Assembly (NCBI GenBank): GCA_016928695.1
Contig: JAFGKF010000038.1
Location: forward strand, 1-35,133
Source: Candidatus Sumerlaeota bacterium
GTDB taxonomy: Bacteria; Sumerlaeota; Sumerlaeia; JABWBI01
Length of the DNA: 35,133 nucleotides
Direction of reading: 5' to 3'
The translations under genes were made by a program, and so were the position numbers. This document shows, piece after piece, positions 6,552-14,451 of the stretch. The notes under the pieces were generated by a model. That model did not search any database and was not told where the DNA came from. It saw nothing but the letters and a program-made list of their open reading frames with translations. The stretch's first letter is position 1; each line of letters begins with the position of its first letter.

Positions 6552-9038
6552 ATGAGACTCTCGCACGCCGCTCTCACGATCGCTCTGGGGATGATCGTCC
6601 TCTCGTGCATCACCGAGCCGACTCCCACCACGCGGACCGTCCCTGAGGTTCTGCCCGGGCGCATCGATGACGACACGGTGCTCCTGCCCAACCAGTGGTC
6701 GCTCCGGCCCGCGGGCCAGATGTTCGAGGTGGGCAACTTCCCCGCCAACATGGAGCTCTCGCCCGATGGGAACTGGCTCGCCGTGCTCCACAGCGGGCAG
6801 GGGCAGCACGAGGTCTCGATCGTCGACCTGATGGGCCGGCGCCCCCGCGTCGCCTCGCGCGTGCCCGTGACCAACTTCCAGGGCATCGCCTGGTCGCTCG
6901 ACGGAGAGCGCCTCTTCGTCAGCGGCGGCGAGGACAACGTCGTCCACATCTACTCCCACCGGGGAGGCCTGCTGGGCGATCACCATGAGATCACAGTCGC
7001 GGAGGGCGACGATCCCATGGTGGGCGATGTCGTGGTCACACCGGATGCCGAGACCCTCTTTGTGGCCCTGTGCATCGCCGATCGCGTGCTCGCGGTCGAT
7101 CTGGAGTCCGAGGAGGTCAACGAGATCGCCGCCTGGGAGGGCGACGTCTACCCCCACTCGCTCCTTCTGGAGCCCAACGGCGAGGGGCTGTGGGTCAGCC
7201 TCTGGGCCGAGAGCGCAATCGAGCGGATCGACCTGACCGATCCCGGCGCCGCGCGTGAGCAGGTCGCGGTCGGCAGCCATCCCAATGAGATGGCTCTGAC
7301 CGACGACGGCGCGCGCCTCTTCGTCGCCTGCGCGAACGACAACACCGTGCACGTGGTCGACACCGCATCCCAGCGCGTCACCGAGGTGCTCAACACCGCG
7401 CTCCACCCCAACTCGCCGGAGGGCTCGACTCCCAACAGCCTCGCGATCTCGCCCGACGGCGAGACGCTCTTTGTCGCCAACGCCGACAACAACGACGTCG
7501 CAGTCTTCGACATCGAGGAGCCGGGGCACACCCGCGGCGAGGGCTTCATCCCAGTCGGCTGGTACCCCACGAGCGTTCGTCTGAGCGCGGACGGCGCAAC
7601 TCTCTACGTGGCCAATGGCAAGGGCGACCAGGGCTTCGCCAATCCCCAGGGGCCGAATCCCTACCACCCGTCCCTCACCACAGTGCAGTACATCGCGCGC
7701 CTCCACCCCGGCACCATCACGCATCTCGAGGTCCCCGACGAGGAGGCGCTGCGCTCGCTGACGGAGGATGCGTACGACTGCTCGCCCTATCGCGCGGACC
7801 TGACGCCGGTCGTCGCCCCCGAGGGCCCGAATCCCATTCCCCGGCGCGTGGGCGATCCCTCGCCGATCACCCACGTCATCTACATCGTCAAGGAGAACCG
7901 CACCTACGATCAGGTGCTGGGCGACATGCCCGAGGGCAACGGCGATCCCGCGCTCTGCATCTTCCCGGAGCGCGTCTCGCCCAACCACCACGCCCTCGCG
8001 CGTGAGTTCGTGCTCTACGACAACTTCTATGTCGAGAGCGAGGTCTCCGCCGACGGACACGAGTGGTCGATGGCGGCCTATGCCACCGACTTCGTCGAGC
8101 GCACCTGGCCGATCAACTACGGCGGGCGGGGATTCTTCTATCCCGCGGAGGGTGGCCACGAGATCGCCAGGCCCGACAGCGGATACATCTGGGACCGCTG
8201 CCGCGAGGCCGGGGTCTCGTACCGCTCGTACGGTGAGTTCATCGACAACGGTGAGACACCCGACGACCCGGGCACCGCGACGATGGAGAGTCTGGAGGGG
8301 CACTTCGATCCCCACTACCGCGGCTACGACCTCGAGTATCGCGACGTCGACCGCGCGGCGCGCTTTCTCGAGGAACTCGAGCGCTTCGAGGCCGAGGGCG
8401 AGATGCCGCGCTTCATCGTCCTGCGCCTCCCCAACGACCACACGTCGGGCACGCGGGAGGGTCGGCCCACACCCACGGCCTACGTGGGCGACAACGACCT
8501 GGCGCTGGGGCAGATCATCGAGGCCCTGAGCCACTCCTCCTTCTGGCCAGGCCTCGCCATCTTCGTCGTCGAGGACGATGCCCAGAACGGCCCCGACCAC
8601 GTCGACGCGCACCGGACAGTGGCGCTCGTCGCCAGCCCCTGGGCACGGCGCGGCCTCGTGGACTCGCACATGTACTCGACCGCCTCGATGCTCCGCACGA
8701 TGGAGCTGATCCTCGGCCTCGAGCCCATGAGCCAGTTCGACGCCGGAGCGCGCCCCATGTTCGCCTCCTTCACCATGGAGCCCGACATGACCCCCTACGT
8801 CTGCCGCCCCGCGCAGGTCGATCTCGATGAGGTCAACACCCCCGACGCCTGGGGCGCGGAGATCTCCGCCGGTCTCTACCTCGAGGAGGAGGACTCGACC
8901 GACGATATTCTCCTCAACGAGATCGTCTGGCGCAGCGTGCGCGGCGCCGACTCGCCCATGCCGCCCCCCGTGCGCGCGGCGTTTCTCCGGCCGGTGGATG
9001 ACGATGACGAGGGCGAGCGCGGGAAAGACGAGATCTAG
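6552..9038 (+). CDS. Secreted lipoprotein: YVTN beta-propeller fused to alkaline-phosphatase-type phosphoesterase
   Basis: An 828-residue protein. Residues 1-20 are a signal with lipobox at 'IVLSC'. Residues about 35-420 are repeating blades with 'SPDGxxLxVAN' and 'ADGATLYVAN' units, i.e. a YncE/YVTN beta-propeller. Residues about 437-760 are a phosphoesterase of the phospholipase C/acid-phosphatase type (PF04185): 'THVIYIVKENRTYDQVLGD' near 440, 'ADGHEWSMAAYATDF' near 500, 'IVLRLPNDHTSGTR' near 622 and 'VVEDDAQNGPDHVDAHRT' near 671. This matches proteins annotated as bifunctional YncE/alkaline phosphatase family; substrate unknown. GGAGGT at 6541-6546 fixes the ATG at 6552 rather than 6522. 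The gene follows the BMC terminator, and its TAG stop overlaps the stop of the convergent methyltransferase gene. Confidence 0.9.
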   Translation: MRLSHAALTIALGMIVLSCITEPTPTTRTVPEVLPGRIDDDTVLLPNQWSLRPAGQMFEVGNFPANMELSPDGNWLAVLHSGQGQHEVSIVDLMGRRPRVASRVPVTNFQGIAWSLDGERLFVSGGEDNVVHIYSHRGGLLGDHHEITVAEGDDPMVGDVVVTPDAETLFVALCIADRVLAVDLESEEVNEIAAWEGDVYPHSLLLEPNGEGLWVSLWAESAIERIDLTDPGAAREQVAVGSHPNEMALTDDGARLFVACANDNTVHVVDTASQRVTEVLNTALHPNSPEGSTPNSLAISPDGETLFVANADNNDVAVFDIEEPGHTRGEGFIPVGWYPTSVRLSADGATLYVANGKGDQGFANPQGPNPYHPSLTTVQYIARLHPGTITHLEVPDEEALRSLTEDAYDCSPYRADLTPVVAPEGPNPIPRRVGDPSPITHVIYIVKENRTYDQVLGDMPEGNGDPALCIFPERVSPNHHALAREFVLYDNFYVESEVSADGHEWSMAAYATDFVERTWPINYGGRGFFYPAEGGHEIARPDSGYIWDRCREAGVSYRSYGEFIDNGETPDDPGTATMESLEGHFDPHYRGYDLEYRDVDRAARFLEELERFEAEGEMPRFIVLRLPNDHTSGTREGRPTPTAYVGDNDLALGQIIEALSHSSFWPGLAIFVVEDDAQNGPDHVDAHRTVALVASPWARRGLVDSHMYSTASMLRTMELILGLEPMSQFDAGARPMFASFTMEPDMTPYVCRPAQVDLDEVNTPDAWGAEISAGLYLEEEDSTDDILLNEIVWRSVRGADSPMPPPVRAAFLRPVDDDDEGERGKDEI

Positions 9039-10276
9039 CCGAGCGCTCTGAGCAGCGCCCTTCCAATCGCCTCCGCCAGCAGCGGTGGGACGGCATTGCC
9101 CGTCTGCACGCGGCCCTGAACGGTCCCGCCCTCGATGAAACAGGTGTCGGGGAAGCTCTGGAGGCGGCAACGCTCGCGCACGGTCAGCCCCCGCGGCTGC
9201 GTCGGATGCCCGAACGAGAACTGCGGGCGAATTCCCCCCGAGACCTGCGTCGGGCTCGGGCGATCGGGGTGGAGGCGAATGCGCTGGCGGAACCGCGGGT
9301 ACATCGGCTCGCCGGGGGCCGTGCGCGCGATCCGCTCGACCGTGGCGCGGGGGTGATGTGGCGCGGTGTGATTGGTCAGACTCCGGGAGCCACGTCTCAT
9401 GCATCGCTGGTGATGGCTGAAGGGTTTTTCCGCGTATTCCTCGGCGCTCTGCCCGGGCTCGAGCGGCGGCAGGTCGCCGATGGCCTCCCAGACCGTGACG
9501 AAAGATCGCTGCCCCTCGCCATGGGTGGGCCGAGGCCAGGGGAAGGCGTGACCACTGCGCAGCCCGACGAAGAAGACCCGCCGCCGCTCCTGCGGCACGC
9601 CGAACTCCGCCGCATTGAGCAGTCGCCACTCGACGTGATACCCGCTCTCGGCGATCGCGGCCTCGATCCGCGCGGCAAAGCCGCCCGCGTCGGCCGACCG
9701 CAGCCCCGAGACGTTCTCGAGGATCACAGCGCGGGGTCTCAGGTGCCGCACGACGCGGATGAACTCGTGAAAGAGGAAATTGCGGCGGTCGGCGTCGTGG
9801 CGCTTGCGGTTGCACAGCGAGAAGCCCTGGCACGGCACGCCCGCGGTGACCAGATCCACCGAGCGCCCGTCGAGCGCCTCGTCGATCAGCGCCTCCGGCA
9901 CGCGGCGGATGTCGCCGAGAATCGTCGCGGCGGCCGGATGTGCGCGGGCATACGTCCGCGCCGAGGGAATGTGGTGGTCGAGCCCCAGCGCGGGTGCAAA
10001 GCCCGCCGCGGCGAGCCCCAGCGAGAATCCCCCCGCGCCGCTGAAGAGGTCGACCATCAGCGGTTCATCGCGACGCGGCGCCTCGCGTGGGGAATGGAGC
10101 ACAGGTTCCCCCGTCCAGTTGGTGATGTTCTCCTCGGGGGCGACCCGTGGATCCCACACGTCGAGGGCGGTCTCTCGGCTGGCCATGGCGCTCATGTCGC
10201 GCCGAGAGTCACTGGTGGCGGCGAGCCCGTCAAGTCCCGTGGTGAGTGGATCACTCTCCCAGCAGCATGAATCCAT
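9035..10276 (-). CDS. Orphan DNA (cytosine-5-)-methyltransferase
   Basis: A 413-residue C5-cytosine methyltransferase that methylates cytosine in a short DNA target using S-adenosylmethionine. The conserved motifs occur in order: I 'DLFSGAGGFSLGL' (75-87), IV 'GVPCQGFS' with catalytic Cys149, VI 'ENVSG' (187-191), VIII 'QERRRVFFVG', a target-recognition region with 'RQRIRLHPDRPSPTQVSGG', IX-like 'RLQSFPDT' and X 'GNAVPP'. No restriction endonuclease or Vsr nuclease gene is next to it, so it looks solitary. ATG 10276 lies inside the 3' end of the upstream large gene (26-base overlap) with GGAG four bases before it; Met28 or Met31 are alternative starts, since the first 70 residues are variable. 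Target site not deducible. Confidence 0.92.
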   Translation of the reverse strand: MDSCCWESDPLTTGLDGLAATSDSRRDMSAMASRETALDVWDPRVAPEENITNWTGEPVLHSPREAPRRDEPLMVDLFSGAGGFSLGLAAAGFAPALGLDHHIPSARTYARAHPAAATILGDIRRVPEALIDEALDGRSVDLVTAGVPCQGFSLCNRKRHDADRRNFLFHEFIRVVRHLRPRAVILENVSGLRSADAGGFAARIEAAIAESGYHVEWRLLNAAEFGVPQERRRVFFVGLRSGHAFPWPRPTHGEGQRSFVTVWEAIGDLPPLEPGQSAEEYAEKPFSHHQRCMRRGSRSLTNHTAPHHPRATVERIARTAPGEPMYPRFRQRIRLHPDRPSPTQVSGGIRPQFSFGHPTQPRGLTVRERCRLQSFPDTCFIEGGTVQGRVQTGNAVPPLLAEAIGRALLRALG

Positions 10277-13200
10277 GGCACTCCACGGTCTGCCAGAGCC
10301 CGGGCTCGCCCAGACCGACGAAGACCCATCTCACCGCATCGGCCAAGACGACGTTCCCCGTCGAGGTCATGTCGTCGATGACGATCCTCGCCTCCGGTCC
10401 CTCAAAGAAACGTGGGCTGCCGAGAGAGTTGAATTGTCCGCCGTTGATCTGCTGATTGACGAGGATCCGCTCCGTGCCCTCGGAGGAGATCACCGTGTAG
10501 GGGGCCTCCGTGGTCCGGTTGGAGCCCTGCGGATACCAGCACTGCGCCTGCCACAGGCCCCTCTGGGGAAGCGTCGCCGACCACTGGGCCTCGGAGGAGG
10601 CGGCGCCGACGGAGGCGAAGCGGTAGTCTGCCCCGTATTTGTCGGAGGAGGAGCTGCCCGTGCTCCAGTCTCCCACGGTGACCTCGAAGCCCGGGTCGGA
10701 GTTGTCGACGATCACCCCACCGATGGTCGCGAGGGTGAACAGCACGGTGTCAGGACCCTGCCCGGTGTTGTCCGCCAGGTCGCGCGAGACAGGGCGCCAG
10801 TGGAGCAGATACGAGGACGGGAGACCACTGACCCGGATCCAGTGACTGGTCGTGTAGGTGGGATCCTCGGGTGTCGTGTGGCCATAGGCTGTTGTCAGCC
10901 CCCAATCCACCTGGGTCGTCGAGAGCTCGTCGGTGACCCAGTGCACGATGGCATCGCGGTCCGAGACGGCGATGACCTCGATGTCGCTGAAGACAGGTGC
11001 GGTGGTGTCCGGGGGCTCGGTGGTGAAGACAAGGTCGACAGAGATCGTCTCATTGCCGAGATAATCCGCCACGCGCAGGCGGGCGTGGTGCTCCGTCTCG
11101 GGATCCAGGCTCGTCAGCGTGATCGTGTCCTCCGCGACATGCGTGGTGGTGGCGGGTGTCGTGCTCCCATAGGCCGCGGTCAGACCCCACTCCACCTCGC
11201 CGGTGGCGGGCTCGTCTGTGACCCAGTGGAGCGTGGCCACCGAGGGGCCAATGTTGATGACCTCGAGGATGAGCAGCGAGGGACCCTCCGTGTCGGGGAC
11301 GGGGGGCGAGAGGAGATAGTCCACCGCCGCCAGCGCCAGCTGGTTTCGCTCGGACTCGGTGACGATGGCCTCGAGAGGCGAGGCGAGAGTCAGGGCCTTG
11401 CCCGGACCACCGGCATAGCCGATTCCTGCGGCGTCGCTCGAGCCCGCCCATGTCAACACAACCTCGCCGCCGAGCCCGGGCGACAGGACGTCGGGCGTCG
11501 TCACGTCGTAGAGGCCGTTGGTGCCGTCGCTGAGGTTGAGGATCAGCCCGGCGAACGGGGTGCCCGCACGCCCGGTCACCTTGCGCACCGACGAGCCGTG
11601 ACTCACGTACCGCATGTGCAGCGTCCCCTCGGCGAAGGCCTCGTCCGCAGCGGAGCCATTGGCGATCAGATCATATCCGACATCAGTGCCGGTCGCGAGC
11701 AGTCGCCCCCCGCCTCCGAGATACGAGGTCAAGAGCGCCTGCTCCGCCGAGGAGAGGGTCTCGTCATCGACGGACTCACGCCCCAGGATCCAGTCGCACA
11801 GCGCATAGTCCCCGAGGAGCACGCCGCCCCCGATCACCGCCTCGTTGGCGCAGGAGTCGATCGGGCGATCGGGCCGCACCGCCGCGAGAGCGCCGATGTG
11901 CTCGAGGACGAAGCGCCGCGGGTTGTTCGGCTCCTGGACTTTTTGGTCCCAGCGGTCGAATCCATTGACGACGAGGAAGGGCTCACCCTCACCGACGTGC
12001 ACGCCCACGACCTCGGTGGGGAAGCTCCGTCCGCCCGCGTTTTCGGCGGCCACACGGAAGAAGAGGATGTCGCCGGCCGAATGCCCGCTCACCACGGTCT
12101 CGGTCACCGGGCCCACATCCTGGCCCAGGTCGAAGGCCATCGCGTCCTGACTGGCGAAGAGGCGATAGGTGTCCGGGGCAGGCCCCCAGCTCGGGGGATT
12201 CCACGAGATGCGGACCTGTCCCCCGCCCAGATTCTCGGCCGCGGGGGCCTCGGGGGGCTCGGGGAGGAAGACGACGGAGTCCCCGGCCACGATCTCCGCG
12301 ATGCTCTCGTAGAAGGCCCGCGCCGCGATCGAACGGAAATCGGGATCAACCAGGTTGAGCAGATCGGGCTCCAGCCGATCGTGGTACGCCAGCTCGGGGA
12401 GCCAGTGGGGAAGATGGTAAGTCGGGTAGAGGAGAACGTCATCGATGCCTCCATCCCTCCATGTCGGATCCCAGCGCTCGCGGATGGTGTTGACGAGATG
12501 ATCGTGCGCGGCCCGCAGTTCCACCTCTTCACTGGGATTCCGGGCAACCATCCACGGAGTCATGGTCCCTGTCTGGGTTCCACTCCCAGTGGCGTCGGCA
12601 TTGGTGTGCAGCTCGAGCTGGAAATCTCCCCCCAGCCACCTGCCCATATTCCACCGGACCTGATAGTCGGCTCCGGTCACATACTCGTCCCAAACCCACT
12701 GCGGTGCTCCATAGGTGAGGGCGTAAGACTTGGCGTATTCCTGCCATCGGGGCAGGCCGCTGACGCCACCGCCCCAGTCCACGTCGCCCATGCCTCCACC
12801 CAGGCGGACGGCGTCGGCCACCACCATGGTTCCGACGTCGTCGGATTCCGTGGTCAGCGTGAGAACCGGCCGGTGATCGCCCGCGGGGAAGACGAACCAG
12901 TCGATCCAAAACCACTGGGAATTGTTGACCGTCTGATTGAGCCGGAGCGAGACGTCGCCCCCCGCCGTGTGGATGATGTAGCGGGCATCGCTCGTGGGAT
13001 TGCCCGTCTGAGGCACCCAGAGGCAGAGCCCATAGCGATCGGTGGCGGGGAAGTCTGCGTACCAGGTCGCCGTCGGGCCGCCTCCGCCGCTCTGAGCCGT
13101 TGCCACCTGGGCGCTGCCCTGCCATGCGCTGGAGTCGATCCACGGTGTCCATGTCCCCGTGCTCTCGAACTCCCCGCTGACAGCCGCGTCATCGATGCGA

Positions 13201-13535
13201 ATCTCATTCAGCTGCTCATCGCGCTCACGCGTGGTCAGGACCGTCGCCCCCGCATTCTGGAAGTACCCGACCAGCCAGCGGTTGATGATCCGTGGAGTGA
13301 TCAGATCCTCGAGCTCCCCGAAACACATGGTGCGCTGCCAGCCCCACCACAGATGCTCCTCGTTCCATGTCCGGCCATGACTGGGGGAGAGGATGATTCG
13401 GTGACCGACGAGTCCCTGCGAGGGCTGTGGCCGCGATTCGAGAATCAGGTCCCCCTCGACTGCCCCCAGCCGGGGAGTGAGGAGAGCCAGAAGGGAGAAC
13501 AATCCGCCGAGGAGGGGGAGCAGACGCCTTTGCAT
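10251..13535 (-). CDS. Large secreted amidase-like protein with Golvesin-type and Fn3-like domains
   Basis: A 1094-residue protein with signal peptide (1-26). The N-terminal catalytic part resembles N-acetylmuramoyl-L-alanine amidase (Amidase_3): 'ILSPSHGRTW' (His53), an acidic residue near Glu76/Asp77, and 'LELHTNAD' (His310), with the C-terminal helix 'RAFYESIAEIV'. These are the expected zinc ligands. A Golvesin-type beta-sandwich (about 117-247, 'WYADFPATDRYGLCLWVP') is inserted between the first ligands and His310. Then follow an Fn3 domain (about 425-520), a GATase1-like domain (about 522-740), two Fn3-like 'VTDEPATGEVEWG' and 'VTDELSTTQVDWG' repeats (about 745-935), and a second Golvesin-type domain (about 940-1090). 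ATG 13535 is preferred over 13631 because it starts the signal. Activity on peptidoglycan is plausible but unproven. Confidence 0.75.
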   Translation of the reverse strand: MQRRLLPLLGGLFSLLALLTPRLGAVEGDLILESRPQPSQGLVGHRIILSPSHGRTWNEEHLWWGWQRTMCFGELEDLITPRIINRWLVGYFQNAGATVLTTRERDEQLNEIRIDDAAVSGEFESTGTWTPWIDSSAWQGSAQVATAQSGGGGPTATWYADFPATDRYGLCLWVPQTGNPTSDARYIIHTAGGDVSLRLNQTVNNSQWFWIDWFVFPAGDHRPVLTLTTESDDVGTMVVADAVRLGGGMGDVDWGGGVSGLPRWQEYAKSYALTYGAPQWVWDEYVTGADYQVRWNMGRWLGGDFQLELHTNADATGSGTQTGTMTPWMVARNPSEEVELRAAHDHLVNTIRERWDPTWRDGGIDDVLLYPTYHLPHWLPELAYHDRLEPDLLNLVDPDFRSIAARAFYESIAEIVAGDSVVFLPEPPEAPAAENLGGGQVRISWNPPSWGPAPDTYRLFASQDAMAFDLGQDVGPVTETVVSGHSAGDILFFRVAAENAGGRSFPTEVVGVHVGEGEPFLVVNGFDRWDQKVQEPNNPRRFVLEHIGALAAVRPDRPIDSCANEAVIGGGVLLGDYALCDWILGRESVDDETLSSAEQALLTSYLGGGGRLLATGTDVGYDLIANGSAADEAFAEGTLHMRYVSHGSSVRKVTGRAGTPFAGLILNLSDGTNGLYDVTTPDVLSPGLGGEVVLTWAGSSDAAGIGYAGGPGKALTLASPLEAIVTESERNQLALAAVDYLLSPPVPDTEGPSLLILEVINIGPSVATLHWVTDEPATGEVEWGLTAAYGSTTPATTTHVAEDTITLTSLDPETEHHARLRVADYLGNETISVDLVFTTEPPDTTAPVFSDIEVIAVSDRDAIVHWVTDELSTTQVDWGLTTAYGHTTPEDPTYTTSHWIRVSGLPSSYLLHWRPVSRDLADNTGQGPDTVLFTLATIGGVIVDNSDPGFEVTVGDWSTGSSSSDKYGADYRFASVGAASSEAQWSATLPQRGLWQAQCWYPQGSNRTTEAPYTVISSEGTERILVNQQINGGQFNSLGSPRFFEGPEARIVIDDMTSTGNVVLADAVRWVFVGLGEPGLWQTVECHGFMLLGE

Positions 13536-13646
13536 GAGCCAACCTTCGATGAGAGATGATGACCTCGCCAGAGTGGCGTCCCAAAACGGTTCTGTCTGCA
13601 AGAATTTGGGGACGGGCGCATCGAGGACCATTTTCCCAAAGTGAAT

Positions 13647-13668
13647 CCCCGCGTCCGGAGACGCGGGG
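13647..13668. repeat. Perfect hairpin between the glycine-zipper and amidase genes
   Basis: CCCCGCGTC (13647-13655) and GACGCGGGG (13660-13668) form a 9-base stem with a CGGA (or TCCG on the minus strand) tetraloop. It lies 48 bases past the minus-strand lipoprotein stop. Read on the minus strand it is followed by ATTCACTTT, a poor T-tract, so it may be an attenuator or a weak terminator. Confidence 0.45.
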
Positions 13669-13715
13669 AGAGAAAGCGCTGATGCTTGACGGCGCCCTCG
13701 GCGCCGGAGATCGGG

Positions 13716-14342
13716 TCAGATCACCCGGACCAGCCCCGACTGGTTGTCGGTCACATGGCCCGTGCTCATCGAGACGTCGACGCCATAGGAGCCGGGGGGG
13801 AGACTCTCGGGGATCGTGAGCTCGATCCGCGAGCTGTATGTCCCGTTCTCGTACTCGTGGGTCTGGGACTCCTGAGCGATCACCTGCTGGGAGCTGTCGA
13901 CGATGGTCACGTCGATGTCGAAGGGCTGAACGCGGTCGACGGGCCCCACATAGGAGTGGACCACATTGATCTCGACCCGCTCGCCCGCCCGGAGCTGGTC
14001 GGGTGTGACGCGCAGTCGGCGGATGTCGAGAACCTCATCAACGCCGGGCTGCTCATAGACCTCCCGGATATCGGGATTGTTTCTCAGCGTCTCATCCTGG
14101 TCCTCGAGCTTCTCACCCACGATGTAGCCGATCACGCCTCCCGCCAGGGCACCCGCCAGGCCGCCGATGATCGCCGCCTCCGCCGAGTCGTCGATCGCAT
14201 ACCCGACACCCGCGCCGACCAGCGCGCCGGTCAGGGCGCCGAGGCCCGCCGACTGCTCGCTCGTGGCGCAGGCCAGCAGGCCGCCAAAGGCCAGAATCAG
14301 AGTGAGAGTGAGAGCGATGGTCCTCGTTTGCATGGCAGTCAT
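13716..14342 (-). CDS. Outer-membrane-type glycine-zipper lipoprotein
   Basis: A 208-residue protein. The signal ends in lipobox 'LLAC' with Cys25. Residues about 31-78 are a glycine zipper ('GALTGALVGAGVGYAIDD', 'GLAGALAGGVIGYIVGEKL') of two hydrophobic stretches, as in SlyB/YMGG-type envelope proteins. Residues about 100-208 form a predicted beta-sandwich with 'LRAGERVEINVVHSY' and 'LPPGSYGVDVSM', reminiscent of an Ig-like domain; I do not recognise it further. The start at ATG 14342 is backed by GAGGATCA nine bases upstream on the minus strand. The protein is probably anchored in the outer membrane and may stabilise or sense the envelope. The role is unknown. Confidence 0.78.
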   Translation of the reverse strand: MTAMQTRTIALTLTLILAFGGLLACATSEQSAGLGALTGALVGAGVGYAIDDSAEAAIIGGLAGALAGGVIGYIVGEKLEDQDETLRNNPDIREVYEQPGVDEVLDIRRLRVTPDQLRAGERVEINVVHSYVGPVDRVQPFDIDVTIVDSSQQVIAQESQTHEYENGTYSSRIELTIPESLPPGSYGVDVSMSTGHVTDNQSGLVRVI

Positions 14343-14411
14343 GGCCGTGATCCTCTTCTTCAGGTGTCCATCGGCGGTGGGCATGCGCACCCCACCGCTC
14401 ATCCGATGAGA

Positions 14412-14434
14412 CAACCCTCACCGCACTGAGGTTG
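14412..14434 (-). terminator. Possible weak terminator after the GH57 gene
   Basis: On the minus strand CAACCTCA pairs with TGAGGGTTG (one bulged G) around a 6-base loop, followed by TCTCATC. It lies 17 bases past the stop of the GH57 gene. The short T-content makes the call weak. Confidence 0.35.
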
Positions 14435-14451
14435 CAAGGGCGATTTTGCTG

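Noticed and set aside
6546-9833. 1095-residue minus-strand open frame opposite the phosphoesterase gene
   Set aside because: Low-complexity, valine/glycine/arginine-rich shadow with no motif. The plus-strand product has clear domains and a ribosome-binding site.
9035-10276. Complete restriction-modification system
   Set aside because: No endonuclease or Vsr-type gene beside the methyltransferase; the neighbours are a phosphoesterase and a secreted amidase-like protein.
9780-13559. 1259-residue plus-strand open frame opposite the methyltransferase and amidase genes
   Set aside because: Shadow of the minus-strand genes, no motif, and the minus-strand frames show catalytic motifs.
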